From NCBI GenBank assembly GCA_966211795.1, contig CBIHNW010000001.1, positions 402,242 through 466,241 of the forward strand: a DNA stretch of 64,000 nucleotides. Direction: 5' to 3'. Positions 39,540 to 48,318 of this stretch are shown piece by piece. This DNA is from 21-14-0-10-47-8 sp966211795 (GTDB taxonomy: Bacteria > Bdellovibrionota > Bdellovibrionia > Bdellovibrionales > Bdellovibrionaceae). Numbering within the stretch: position 1 is the first letter of the stretch; every line of letters starts with the position of its first letter. A program made the translations under genes and the position numbers. Under the pieces are notes generated by a model, which was not told the DNA's origin, ran no database searches, and saw nothing but the letters and a program-made list of their open reading frames with translations.

Positions 39540-40292
39540 TTACCAGGGCAGTCGATCATCCAAGTGGAAGAAACCACCTGAGGGACCGGTCTCTGGTAAG
39601 AGAGCCAGCTGCACCGAAGTTTTCGCTCCGTCCGCCAACTCGATCGGCGCTGCAGGGCCACCCATATCTGATTTCACCCAACCCGGATGGGCTGAATTGA
39701 CTTTGATTTTGGTGTCCTTCAGTTCATGCGCCAGGTGAACGGTGAATGCGTTCAAGACTGTCTTTGAAGAGTTATACGCAAAGAGCTTACTGTTATAAAT
39801 TGGGGATCCTGGCTCGGAATGCAAGCTCAGTGAGCCCAGAATACTTGAGAGATTGACGATTCTTCCGGCGTCCGATTTTCGAATCAGTGGCAGCAACGTT
39901 TGGGTCAACGCGACGACCGAGAAAAAATTGGTATCAAAAGTTTTTTTCAAAACTTCGACGGGCAAGCTGCTGGCATTGTTGCTTCGATCTCCCGACGCAT
40001 TTTGATTGTCCAGCATGACGCCGGCATTGTTCACCAAGATATCCAGGCGACCAAACTTATCGCTCAGGTACTGTGCCAATGTTTGGTGGTCTTTCGGATT
40101 AGTGACATCAAAGACGACCGAATCGGCCTCGAGCTTTTGATCTTTCAATTTTTGCGCGGCGGCTTTGCCGGCTTTGGCATCACGGGCTCCCATGATGACG
40201 TGCACGCCCTTCTTCGCTAATTCTTGAGCGGTGACAAAGCCGATGCCGCGATTGGCGCCGGTGACGAATGCAATTTTCTTTTGTTGAGACAT
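39540..40292 (-). CDS. Short-chain dehydrogenase/reductase
   Basis: A 250-residue SDR. The cofactor motif is FVTGANRGIGF (TGxxxGxG), then NNAGVML, the catalytic region with a Ser (LSSILGSL) and YNSKLFAYNSSKTVLN (YxxxK). The conserved layout is that of carbonyl reductase-like NAD(P)H enzymes. It follows the OYE gene by 28 bp on the same strand and probably belongs to the Rrf2-OYE-SDR unit. The substrate may be an aldehyde or quinone-type compound, given the neighbour, but this is inference. Confidence 0.93.
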   Translation of the reverse strand: MSQQKKIAFVTGANRGIGFVTAQELAKKGVHVIMGARDAKAGKAAAQKLKDQKLEADSVVFDVTNPKDHQTLAQYLSDKFGRLDILVNNAGVMLDNQNASGDRSNNASSLPVEVLKKTFDTNFFSVVALTQTLLPLIRKSDAGRIVNLSSILGSLSLHSEPGSPIYNSKLFAYNSSKTVLNAFTVHLAHELKDTKIKVNSAHPGWVKSDMGGPAAPIELADGAKTSVQLALLPETGPSGGFFHLDDRLPW

Positions 40293-40320
40293 GGTTAACT
40301 CCTATTGGTGGTTTTTTAAA

Positions 40321-41370
40321 TTAAACAGCCTTCGATGGATAATCGATGTATCCTTCGGGGCCAGGGGTGTAGAGCTTTGATGGATCCATTTCCTGCAAAG
40401 GCAGGCCCTGCCGAATGCGTTCGACGAAATCTGGATTGGCGATAAACGGACGCCCGAAGGCGACCAGGTCTCCGCGCCCTTCCTGAAGATCTGTTTCCGC
40501 CTTGGTGACATCATAACCCGTCGACAAGATATAGGTGCCTTTAAAGTTTTCGCGCACCAGGCGCTTGACGTCACCTTTCCCGTGATCGATCACGTGAATA
40601 TACGCTAGCCCAAGTTGCCATAGTCGATTGGCGAGTTTTGCGTAGAATTCATCCGTTTCTTGAAATTGTGCCATATCGTTGAAAGAACCATAAGGCGAGA
40701 TGCGAATCCCGACTTTGTCGGCACCGATCGCTTGTGACACGCGACGTGCGATTTCGAAAGCAAATGTTGTTCGGTCTTTTCCATAGATGTCTCCTCGTTG
40801 ATTTGAACCGGGGTTTAAAAATTGATCGATCAGGTAACCGTTGGCCGCATGCAGCTCGACGCCATCAAAGCCAGCCTCATTCACCGCTAGCTTTGCGGAC
40901 TGGACATATTCTTGAATTGTTTCTTCGATCTCTTCGGCGCTCATTTCTTTGGGCGTGGGGTGCGGTTGGTTGCCCTTTTGGTCCGTCCACATTTCACCTT
41001 TCAAGGCAATCGCCGAAGGTGCGAGAACTTTGCCACCGGTCGGTAAATTCAATTCATGAGAGACACGTCCCGTGTGCATCAATTGCACGAAAATTTTGGC
41101 GCCTTTCGCTTTGACGGCGTCAGTGACCTGGCGCCAGCCCTGGGCTTGCTCTTTGTTGAAAAGTCCGGGGATGCGGGCATAACCCAGTCCGTTTGGCGAA
41201 GGGCTGATACCTTCACTGATAATCAATCCCGCACCGGCGCGTTGGGCATAGTACTGAGCCATCATGCCATTCGGGAGATTGTTGATCGCCCTTGATCGGG
41301 TCATAGGGGCCATAACAAATTTGTTTTTTAAACTGACGGATCCGATTTTTCCTTGTTCAAACAGCTTCAT
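40321..41370 (-). CDS. NADH:flavin oxidoreductase (OYE/NemA type)
   Basis: ATG 41370 follows AGAGGAAA (349 residues); an upstream in-frame start is possible but lacks this site. Features are LFEQGKIGSVSLKNKFVMAP, APMTRSRA, FVQLMHTGRVSH, DGVELHAANGYLIDQFLNPG, NQRGDIYGKD and VAFGRPFIANPDFV. It is a class I OYE like NemA, which reduces N-ethylmaleimide, nitrate esters and related electrophiles. It precedes an SDR gene and follows an Rrf2 gene. A copy of the Rrf2-type palindrome lies at 41405. Confidence 0.94.
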   Translation of the reverse strand: MKLFEQGKIGSVSLKNKFVMAPMTRSRAINNLPNGMMAQYYAQRAGAGLIISEGISPSPNGLGYARIPGLFNKEQAQGWRQVTDAVKAKGAKIFVQLMHTGRVSHELNLPTGGKVLAPSAIALKGEMWTDQKGNQPHPTPKEMSAEEIEETIQEYVQSAKLAVNEAGFDGVELHAANGYLIDQFLNPGSNQRGDIYGKDRTTFAFEIARRVSQAIGADKVGIRISPYGSFNDMAQFQETDEFYAKLANRLWQLGLAYIHVIDHGKGDVKRLVRENFKGTYILSTGYDVTKAETDLQEGRGDLVAFGRPFIANPDFVERIRQGLPLQEMDPSKLYTPGPEGYIDYPSKAV

Positions 41371-41404
41371 TTTTTCCTCTGGTTGAAGGGTTGATTCTTT
41401 TTTA

Positions 41405-41421
41405 GTCACCATTATGGTTAC
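41405..41421. promoter_or_regulatory. Candidate Rrf2 operator upstream of the OYE gene
   Basis: GTCACCAT-T-ATGGTTAC is an 8-1-8 repeat with one mismatch. It shares the outline GT-N-AC-N7-GTTAC with the perfect repeat at 41860 and has the same 17-bp length. Confidence 0.5.
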
Positions 41422-41441
41422 AGTTTTACGCAAAAAAAACG

Positions 41442-41858
41442 CTAACTCGTTTCCAGCTCAGAAACCAATTCCGACAATCGGATCTTCTTGAGCTTTTCGG
41501 CCAAAGCGTCACATGCAGCATCGAAGACCGGAGACAAAACGGATTTCATCTTACAGCTGAGCGCACATTTTTTATTGGGATCGTTCGGGTTGTAAGCGAA
41601 CAATTCTCCATCGTCGACAGCGGCGTACACATCGTAAAGCGAAATCGCTTCTGGCTTCTTTGCCAGTCTGGCGCCACCCGCACGGCCCGCTTCCGTTTCC
41701 AGAAGACCCGCCTTGGCAAGCTCGCTCAGGATGCGACGAACCACTACCGGATTGGTATTCAATGAATCAGCCAAGTAAGTCGAGCTGAGTTTATCGTCTT
41801 CGACCGCCAGGGCTGTTAGAATATGGGTTGCCATCGCAAAACGGCTATTCGCTGCCAT
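41442..41858 (-). CDS. Rrf2-family transcriptional regulator
   Basis: A 138-residue winged-helix protein: FAMATHILTALAVEDDKLSS, NTNPVVVRRILSELAKAGL, GRAGGARLAK and SLYDVYAAVDDGE. Three Cys (98, 102, 116) are present; C98 and C102 are three apart, so Fe-S or thiol-based sensing of NO or oxidants is possible (NsrR/IscR/YwnA-like). A perfect operator overlaps its own promoter, and a related one precedes the OYE gene, so it probably represses both. No ribosome site precedes the ATG, and the start may be leaderless. Confidence 0.93.
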   Translation of the reverse strand: MAANSRFAMATHILTALAVEDDKLSSTYLADSLNTNPVVVRRILSELAKAGLLETEAGRAGGARLAKKPEAISLYDVYAAVDDGELFAYNPNDPNKKCALSCKMKSVLSPVFDAACDALAEKLKKIRLSELVSELETS

Positions 41859-41859
41859 A

Positions 41860-41878
41860 TGTAACTACGATAGTTACA
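41860..41878. promoter_or_regulatory. Rrf2 operator (8-3-8 perfect inverted repeat)
   Basis: TGTAACTA-CGA-TAGTTACA lies immediately upstream of the Rrf2 start and overlaps the predicted -10 box on the minus strand. The half-site matches one at 41405 and supports autoregulation. Confidence 0.7.
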
Positions 41879-41895
41879 ATTAAACCAATTGTCAA
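41867..41895 (-). promoter_or_regulatory. Candidate sigma-70 promoter of the Rrf2 gene
   Basis: Minus strand TTGACA (41895-41890, consensus) and TATCGT (41872-41867) are 17 bases apart. The operator covers the -10. Transcription would start about 41860, almost at the ATG 41858. Confidence 0.6.
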
Positions 41896-41936
41896 GACGG
41901 CATCTTAAAAAAGAGAAACTGTCTTATTTTGAGACA

Positions 41937-42761
41937 CTACCAAAGGCCCTGTTCAGCCAGAATGTCTTTGGTGATTTGTTTGGCCCGTAATCCACCATAC
42001 GAAGAATCAGTCGTTGGGGTCAGATCACTGAAATTGGTGACGGCAATGTACTCTTTTTCACCATTTTGAATGTGGGAAACGAACCAACCCAAAGACAATT
42101 TTTTTTCCTTATCATAATAATTGGATCCGGTTTTTCCGTTCAGCTTGAAACCATTCGGAGAAGTTTCAAGAAAAGTGATTTCGCGCGTGAGATTTTGCGC
42201 GCGCTTCGTCGCTGGCAAATTGTCGGTCCAAAGATTTTTCATGAACTCGACTTGTTCATACGGAGAAATTTTTAAGGCCGGCGACTGAGAGCCGGGTGAG
42301 ACCAACCAAGCGTTTGTGATCCCAGCCGACATGTCTTCGTTACCGTACTTGAATGCGTGCAGGTATTTTTGCAGCTTCTTCTTCCCAAGCTTTGGCGTCA
42401 GTCGCTGCGAGAACCAAACCACCGAATCGCGCATCCAGGTCTTGGCATCATGATCGTGATTCAGTGCCTCGCGATCGTTTTTGATGCCGTCCCATTTCAA
42501 AACTTGATTTTCATCTTTAAGAACCTTGGCATCAAATGCCATCACGGCCAGCGGAACCTTGAAGGTCGAACAAGCCACGAAACGTTCACGGCAGCTGCTC
42601 TCGCCGATCACTTTCTCAAATGTCTGGGTTTTCATGTTGTAAAGTAAGAAGCAGCCATTGACGCCGGCAAAGGGATCTTTGGGTGGATCCATTTTTTTCG
42701 GAGCTTCCGTGCATGCAGCCAGGAAGCTAACAACAAGAGCGACCAGAGTGAGATTTTTCAT
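41937..42761 (-). CDS. Class D beta-lactamase (OXA-like) lipoprotein
   Basis: A 274-residue protein with a lipoprotein signal (MKNLTLVALVVSFLAAC, acceptor Cys17). Class D motifs are complete: STFK (Ser65, Lys68), SVV (Ser113), YGN (Tyr139-Asn141) and KTGS (Lys210). The STFK serine is acylated by beta-lactams and the neighbouring Lys is normally carboxylated. Lipid attachment would place it in the periplasm, on the inner or outer membrane. No regulator or transposase is adjacent, so it looks chromosomal and intrinsic. Activity spectrum cannot be read from sequence. Confidence 0.94.
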   Translation of the reverse strand: MKNLTLVALVVSFLAACTEAPKKMDPPKDPFAGVNGCFLLYNMKTQTFEKVIGESSCRERFVACSTFKVPLAVMAFDAKVLKDENQVLKWDGIKNDREALNHDHDAKTWMRDSVVWFSQRLTPKLGKKKLQKYLHAFKYGNEDMSAGITNAWLVSPGSQSPALKISPYEQVEFMKNLWTDNLPATKRAQNLTREITFLETSPNGFKLNGKTGSNYYDKEKKLSLGWFVSHIQNGEKEYIAVTNFSDLTPTTDSSYGGLRAKQITKDILAEQGLW

Positions 42762-42866
42762 ACGGCAAATTTCCTTTTGCTCAAGACGCTAAAATTTTTG
42801 AAATCTCTGGTCAAGGCATGGTCTGTTGAATGAAAATGGAAACAAACTACTTCGTGCTAGGAGATC

Positions 42867-43271
42867 ATGAACATGAAATCAAAATTGCCTTTGATCGCTC
42901 GCTTGTTGCTTGGATTTGTTTTTTTCGCCGCGGGATTGGCTGGACTTTTAAACTTGGCGCCCCCGCCACCAAATTTGCCCGAGAAGCTGCAGACATTTAA
43001 TGCAGGACTTATGGCCAGCGGATACTTTATGACTTTGCTGAAAGTGACCGAGGTCTCTTGTGGTTTGCTATTGCTGTCGGGTTTCTTCGTGCCATTGGCA
43101 TTGGTGATCTTAGCGCCGGTCGTGATCAACATCGTGATGGTGCATTTGTTTCTTGAGCCAAGCGGATTGCCGCTGGCAATCGTTCTCGGGGCCTTACTGA
43201 CATACTTGGCATTTTTTTCGCCGCCGTATTCGCCGACGATCAAAGCTTTATTCAAACCGAAAGTGAATTAA
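42867..43271 (+). CDS. DoxX-like membrane protein
   Basis: A 134-residue protein after AGGAGATC. It has four hydrophobic segments (about 8-27, 50-70, 73-92 and 99-118), the DoxX family topology, and PPPPNLPEK in the first loop. It may be a redox- or detoxification-linked membrane factor, but the family chemistry is uncertain. It is transcribed away from the beta-lactamase gene and ends at a strong terminator that reaches into the convergent MATE gene. Confidence 0.82.
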   Translation: MNMKSKLPLIARLLLGFVFFAAGLAGLLNLAPPPPNLPEKLQTFNAGLMASGYFMTLLKVTEVSCGLLLLSGFFVPLALVILAPVVINIVMVHLFLEPSGLPLAIVLGALLTYLAFFSPPYSPTIKALFKPKVN

Positions 43272-43277
43272 GAGGGC

Positions 43278-43320
43278 GTGGCGTGATCAGACCTGAACAT
43301 CACGCCACTTTCCTTTTTTG
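43278..43320 (+). terminator. Intrinsic terminator of the DoxX gene, overlapping MATE end
   Basis: GTGGCGTGAT-N11-ATCACGCCAC (43278-43287 and 43299-43308) is followed by TTTCCTTTTTTG. The second arm lies inside the last codons of the convergent MATE gene (stop at 43287-43289). Confidence 0.7.
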
Positions 43321-44663
43321 AAATACCACCAGGCCAACACGGTCATCAAGGCATGCGCTGCCGGAATCGCGTACAGCGCGCCCATCGCATTCAAGCTTGT
43401 GTATTTGACTAAGATATAGGCCAGTGGAGTTTGGAAAAGCCAAAAGCAGATGAGATTGAAGCGCGTCGGGGTCTTCGTGTCCCCCGCGCCATTCAAAGCT
43501 TGCGATAGCACCATCGAAATTCCGTAGAAAATAAATCCCGATGAGATGATTCTCAGGGCCCGAACGCCGAAATACATCACCTCGTAATCCTGAGTGAAGA
43601 ACGTGATGATCGGGAGCGCAAACGTGACCAGGAAAAATGTGACGAACGCCATGAAGATGGCACTGTACTTGGCGGTCACCCAAACGCTTTTCGCCGCGCG
43701 GTCGTATTCTTTCGCTCCCAGATTTTGTCCCATCAGGGTCGCGGCAGCATTGCTCAGGCCCCAGGCGGGAAGAATGAAAAAGACGAAATTTCGAAATGCG
43801 ATTTGGCTGCCGGCGGCGGCCACCGTACCGCCAGTCTCTGCCACCAGCCGGGTGATGAAAATCCAACTGCCGCTGCCAACGATAAACTGAATCGAAGCCG
43901 GCCAAGCGACGGTGAAGATGCCTTTGATCACATCGATGTCGAAGCCAAAATGCTTGGCCTTCATCTTCAAGGAACCATCACCTTTAAACAGATGGTAACA
44001 CTGATACAGAACACCCGTGCCGCGGCCAATGACCGTCGCGATGGCGGCACCTTTCAATCCGTAATGATGAATCATCAAAGGACAAAGGATGATATTCAGG
44101 CCGCTGGCGATCCACAAACTTTTCATGGCCATCGCGGCATCGCCCACGCCGCGGAAAATTCCGTTGATCAAAAATAACAAAAGGATCGCCACGCATCCGC
44201 CCAGCATGACCCGGGCAAAGGTTGTCCCTTCGGCGACGACGTCGGGGCTTGCTCCCATCAATCTTAAAATATCATCTGCGTAAATGGCGCCAATCAATCC
44301 CAGAACAACCGAAGTTATAATGGCGACAACGATGGCCTGCGCACCCGAATGTGCAGCCGCATCGAAATTTTTTTCACCGGCACGTCTGGCGACAATGGCC
44401 GTGGCACCAGTGCTGATGCCCATGGCGATCGAGTAAATGATGGTGACCACGGATTCGGTCAGTCCGACGGTGGCGATCGCGCTGGCACCCAGTCCGCTGA
44501 CAAAGTACATGTCAACGACGGCGAACACGCTCTCTAGACCCAATTCCAAAATCATCGGAATTGCGAGAAGCACGACCGCCTGTGAAATACTGCCTTTCGT
44601 ATAGTCATGATGTTCACCTTTGAGAGCCTGACGGATGGTCTGCAGCGCGGACTTTATTTTCAT
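43287..44663 (-). CDS. MATE-family multidrug efflux transporter
   Basis: A 458-residue polytopic protein with about 12 hydrophobic segments in two halves. MATE features include LELGLESVFAVVDMYFVSGL near the start, GLTESVVTIIYSIAMGIS, and the second-half counterpart FRNFVFFILPAWGLSNAAATL. It would pump cationic drugs with Na+ or H+. A helical linker divides the halves. It converges on the DoxX gene and is unlinked to the beta-lactamase transcript. Confidence 0.93.
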   Translation of the reverse strand: MKIKSALQTIRQALKGEHHDYTKGSISQAVVLLAIPMILELGLESVFAVVDMYFVSGLGASAIATVGLTESVVTIIYSIAMGISTGATAIVARRAGEKNFDAAAHSGAQAIVVAIITSVVLGLIGAIYADDILRLMGASPDVVAEGTTFARVMLGGCVAILLLFLINGIFRGVGDAAMAMKSLWIASGLNIILCPLMIHHYGLKGAAIATVIGRGTGVLYQCYHLFKGDGSLKMKAKHFGFDIDVIKGIFTVAWPASIQFIVGSGSWIFITRLVAETGGTVAAAGSQIAFRNFVFFILPAWGLSNAAATLMGQNLGAKEYDRAAKSVWVTAKYSAIFMAFVTFFLVTFALPIITFFTQDYEVMYFGVRALRIISSGFIFYGISMVLSQALNGAGDTKTPTRFNLICFWLFQTPLAYILVKYTSLNAMGALYAIPAAHALMTVLAWWYFKKGKWRDVQV

Positions 44664-44775
44664 ATCGAAAAAGAATAATGGCTTTCGAATTGCTTGTCTT
44701 GCAATTTAAACGGTTCCGCCCTGTCCTGACTGGCCAGATTTATCGAGCTGTCATTTGTTGTCCCGGCCAAAAGAA

Positions 44776-45849
44776 CTAGGACCCAACGGCCCAAAGAGCT
44801 TTGGACTTTTGCTCATGCTGAAGCGGCTCAAGCGGTCTTCTGGGTAAGGGCGTGATCTTGTCGTCGCTGAGGCCAAATCGGAACATAAAAATTAAGTCAT
44901 TCTCGACATGCAACTGTTTGAAAGTTTCGTTGCGGATGCTGGCGAATTTTGAAAGCTCCCGCGGCTCGAAAAAGGCCTGACTGGTCAACGAGTCGACAAA
45001 ATTTAAGTACAAAGATTGAATGGTCATCGGTTGCGCTCTGATTCCTTTTTCGCTCATCAAAACCCACATGCGTTCGATTTCTCGCCCTGCCTCGAAAAAA
45101 TCAGGCGATCTTTTGAAAACTCCCGAAAGATAGAGCAGGCCCGATGATTTTTGAACCAACGAACGCACCCTAAAAAAAGTTTGCAGAAAGAAAAATGGAA
45201 AAGGAACTAGACCAATTAGGCGGGGGGCGTACTTGAGAACCCGCAACATGATGGCATCAGCGGGCGAGACTTTGAGATTTTCAAGGGTGAGACCATCGAT
45301 CATATTTTGCTCTGCTTTGATGTGCAGCCAGCGGGTAAAGTCCGCCATCAGCGAAGTTCGAAGCCAAAGCTTGGTTTCGACCCATGCCCAGTGTCGAATG
45401 GTTTGCCATGGGACAGTTTGGGTTGTTTGCCAAATAAAATCAGGGCGTCGTTCGTTCAGACGATATTTATCTTTGTATTCTTTCAGCAGATCGATTTGAA
45501 CGGGTTTCAGCGGGACGCGAAATGTTTGCCGCGATTGAATGGCATCAATAATTTTCTGATTTGGTTTTGCGGGAACGGGTCCATAATTGACCAAAATTGA
45601 AATCATCGAGTCGATCGAGACCGAGCACTGATACCCAAAATGCGCGGCCGACATCGAAAGATTTTCGTAAAACGCACCGAGGGAAATCCAGCTTGCCGAT
45701 AGATTTTGATCAAGAAAATTTCTGGCGCGTTCTTGATTGATGGTGACGCGAAACTGGTTTCTGAGAAAAGTGATATCCCAAGGCTGACAGTTGTCACCGC
45801 TTGGCGCTTTTGATGCTATGTTGAGCCAAGAATCAAATTGAGTTTCCAT
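44776..45849 (-). CDS. Nitroreductase-like protein (SagB/Acg-like fold)
   Basis: A 357-residue protein. It begins with the nitroreductase-family stretch WLNIASKAPSGDNCQPWD, and MIDGLTLENLKVSPADA and YLSGVFKRSPDFFEAGREIERMW fit the FMN-fold proteins of the Acg/Rv2032 or ThcOx type. The second part has an inserted hydrophobic stretch (GLVPFPFFFLQTFFRV, about 220-235). Flavin binding and substrate are uncertain. It diverges from the AraC gene, 100 bp apart, and that regulator may control it. Confidence 0.75.
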   Translation of the reverse strand: METQFDSWLNIASKAPSGDNCQPWDITFLRNQFRVTINQERARNFLDQNLSASWISLGAFYENLSMSAAHFGYQCSVSIDSMISILVNYGPVPAKPNQKIIDAIQSRQTFRVPLKPVQIDLLKEYKDKYRLNERRPDFIWQTTQTVPWQTIRHWAWVETKLWLRTSLMADFTRWLHIKAEQNMIDGLTLENLKVSPADAIMLRVLKYAPRLIGLVPFPFFFLQTFFRVRSLVQKSSGLLYLSGVFKRSPDFFEAGREIERMWVLMSEKGIRAQPMTIQSLYLNFVDSLTSQAFFEPRELSKFASIRNETFKQLHVENDLIFMFRFGLSDDKITPLPRRPLEPLQHEQKSKALWAVGS

Positions 45850-45949
45850 CTATTAATATTGATTATTCGACGGAATATCCTCTAGGTAGATATTGACAAC
45901 TTAGGGGGGACTCGATGTTAGGATAGGCCCGCGAGTCGCGAAGAGGAAT

Positions 45950-46687
45950 ATGAGCAAAGTCAGTTCGGATACTTATCAACACGAATTTCATTTTTTGTCG
46001 AAATCAGAAATATTTTTTGAGCGGCAACAATCCTATCCTTTCGATCACATCGAGGTCGACGTCTATGCGGGATTCTGGAGTTTTCTATTTGCCGATATCC
46101 CGGAGGCCGGCATTCGTTTACGGCACAATGGACAGAACGTCGAAATTGCCGGAAAAACCGGAATACTGATTCCACCTCATTCGGTTGTTCGTTGGCAGGT
46201 GCTCACCACGCAGTTGCATTGGTTTGCGTACTCGAATAGCGAACCTTATCCACAGAATTTTCCAAAAGATTTAACCGTCTTTCACCTGGACCAGATTCCG
46301 AACGAAGTTTCTCCTCGGTGGATCAGTGATTTAATCAGTCATCATCCGCGATCATGGGCCTTGAATCCGGTTGCGCCCAATCGTTATGCGAAGCAGTTGA
46401 AAGAAATTCTGGACCAAGAATACAAAGAAAATCGGCCATTGGCTGAATACGCGAGCGATCTCGGAATTTCAAAAGAGTGGATGATTAAGTATTTTAAAAA
46501 AAGCTACGACATCACGCCGATCGTTTACAGAAATAAAAAAAGGCTGATGCAGTCATTATTTTCCCTGCACACGGAAGATGACAAGATCGTGAATCTCTCG
46601 CAAAAAGTCGGCTTTAACGATTTGAAACAATTCAATTCCCTGTTCAAGCAAGTCGTCCGCGTTCCCCCTTCGCAGTTTTTATCATAA
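45950..46687 (+). CDS. AraC-family transcriptional regulator
   Basis: A 245-residue protein. The N-terminal half is a cupin-like sensing domain (VDVYAGFWSFLFADIPEAG, IPPHSVVRWQVL). The C-terminal 100 residues hold two helix-turn-helices: YASDLGISKEWMIKYFKKSY and NLSQKVGFNDLKQFNSLFKQ, followed by VPPSQF. It diverges from the nitroreductase-like gene. Ligand and targets are not known. Confidence 0.9.
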   Translation: MSKVSSDTYQHEFHFLSKSEIFFERQQSYPFDHIEVDVYAGFWSFLFADIPEAGIRLRHNGQNVEIAGKTGILIPPHSVVRWQVLTTQLHWFAYSNSEPYPQNFPKDLTVFHLDQIPNEVSPRWISDLISHHPRSWALNPVAPNRYAKQLKEILDQEYKENRPLAEYASDLGISKEWMIKYFKKSYDITPIVYRNKKRLMQSLFSLHTEDDKIVNLSQKVGFNDLKQFNSLFKQVVRVPPSQFLS

Positions 46688-46746
46688 GGAACGGAAATCA
46701 GAACAGTCCGTGACCAGATTTGAAAATGATTGACCATGTCTTCATT

Positions 46747-47457
46747 TTATCTCAGGGATTCGATGATGATGTCTTTTTCAGCCAGTTCGGGAATCAGGCT
46801 GTGATCCGCCTGCTTGATCGTTTTATGTTTTAATCTTTCGTAGAATTTTTGGTGGCTCAGGGATGTGAACCCATAAAAATGGTGGATGGCTAAATTTCCC
46901 CGCATGACATCGGTGATGGTTTGGATCAGCATTGGAAAAGTGTCCGACCTGACATGTCCGAGATCGACACCGACGCGGACGACTTCGCTGATCGGATATT
47001 GGGTCGGAATGATTTCGCCGAAAATATTTTTTTGCAGTTCTTTTTCCATGAGCAGTCTTTGCCCTGGATGCTGAGCCACGACGAATGCGGCACCGCCAAT
47101 TGGATGAATTGTATCCGAAGTTAAATACATCATCATAACCCAAGAGTCTTTGAGCAAGTCGGCATTAGAACTCTCGATCATCTCGATGAAAGCCTCTGAT
47201 TTTCCCAACGTCTGCAGCGATTTGAGAAAGTCAGTTTGGATGTACTTTTCGGCTCGTTGATAAGCCACCATGTTTTTCTGTGAAGGTTCCATGCGAACCA
47301 AACGAAAATAGTATCCATTTCGGTAAAAAGATTGCTCGCTATCGGCCGAGACATCAAGGCGGGGAACGGCGTGAATTTCTTGGCAACGAACGGGGGCGCC
47401 CCGAGTGGCTTGGGTGAAGCTGAAGAAGAAAATAAACAAGACAACGGTTTTCTTCAT
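46747..47457 (-). CDS. Exported protein with a GNAT-like region, function unknown
   Basis: I place the start at ATG 47457 (236 residues); an upstream TTG is possible. A signal peptide (MKKTVVLFIFFFSFTQATRGA) is followed by a mature domain with YRNGYYFRLVRMEPSQKN and IGGAAFVVAQHPGQRLLMEKE. SEVVRVGVDLGHVRSDTFPML and HFYGFTSLSHQKFYERL resemble N-acyltransferase (FeeM/PEP-CTERM-like) folds. That is a weak fold guess. It follows the other exported gene by 14 bp, so both probably act together in the envelope. Confidence 0.6.
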   Translation of the reverse strand: MKKTVVLFIFFFSFTQATRGAPVRCQEIHAVPRLDVSADSEQSFYRNGYYFRLVRMEPSQKNMVAYQRAEKYIQTDFLKSLQTLGKSEAFIEMIESSNADLLKDSWVMMMYLTSDTIHPIGGAAFVVAQHPGQRLLMEKELQKNIFGEIIPTQYPISEVVRVGVDLGHVRSDTFPMLIQTITDVMRGNLAIHHFYGFTSLSHQKFYERLKHKTIKQADHSLIPELAEKDIIIESLR

Positions 47458-47471
47458 TGAGATGTCGACTT

Positions 47472-48098
47472 TCAATTGGTGCTGCGGCTGAACGTCATTA
47501 CCGTTAGGTCAGAACCGCAAATATCTTCATCTTGAAAGCGCAAGGTCATGTGACCATCGACAACGATCAAGTGGTAAAGGCGACCCATTTCTTTGTTGAA
47601 ATATTCAGGATACTTGAGCCGCATCATGGATCTGAGGATCAAACCATTCAATCTCGACCCGCAATGTTCGAAGGCCTTTTCGTTCACCTCTGGCGAAATC
47701 ATTTTTGAAGACTTCATTGTGTAGATCGTCGTGCCGTACATTGTATTCGGTACGAAGTTTACGACGTAGGTGACGTCGATGAAATTTTTTTCCTGAATGT
47801 CATTTGCCTTGCAGCTTCGATTGCCAGCCGATTTGCGTAAATAGGTTTGTCGCCCATCATTGAATAAGGTCAACGTCACGTCGGGCTCGAAATCCAGGGA
47901 CTCGATGGGGAAGAGGCGGGTTTTCTTCCAAGAAATGTATTTTTGAGTCGGGTCTTGCGTGCTGCAATAAATGCCATCGCTATGCCAAGTTCCCATCAGC
48001 TCTGGAGCTGATGGCGCGACCGTTTGGGCCCACAAAGAACCGGCCTGAAGTAGTGAAACTGCAAACGTAAGAATAAGAGTCATGGTTCGATTTAGCAT
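47472..48098 (-). CDS. Exported hypothetical protein
   Basis: A 208-residue protein with a Sec signal (MLNRTMTLILTFAVSLLQAGSLWAQ). The mature part has four Cys (GIYCST, NRSCKAN, EHCGS, EDICGS), probably two disulfides, and a beta-strand pattern. No family is recognised. It is the first gene of a probable two-gene unit with the preceding exported protein (14-bp gap). The 270 bp upstream (48099-48371) hold only a promoter for the divergent AhpD-like gene. Confidence 0.65.
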   Translation of the reverse strand: MLNRTMTLILTFAVSLLQAGSLWAQTVAPSAPELMGTWHSDGIYCSTQDPTQKYISWKKTRLFPIESLDFEPDVTLTLFNDGRQTYLRKSAGNRSCKANDIQEKNFIDVTYVVNFVPNTMYGTTIYTMKSSKMISPEVNEKAFEHCGSRLNGLILRSMMRLKYPEYFNKEMGRLYHLIVVDGHMTLRFQDEDICGSDLTVMTFSRSTN

Positions 48099-48318
48099 CT
48101 CTCTCGTAAATACACTTTTCGTGCCGCTGGCAGCGAAAACTTATGACATTTCACGTACAAAGGCTGTCGAACATTTAGACGAAGAGCCGCATTGAAACCG
48201 AGGCTTTTCCGAAGGACAAACCGCTTTCGTTGCTCAAGCTTTGCGGACGAATACTGAATTTGCAGGAATGGCTTTGGTGTTCAGATTCATTGTTATGGAC
48301 GGCTCATTTTAAAATTGC

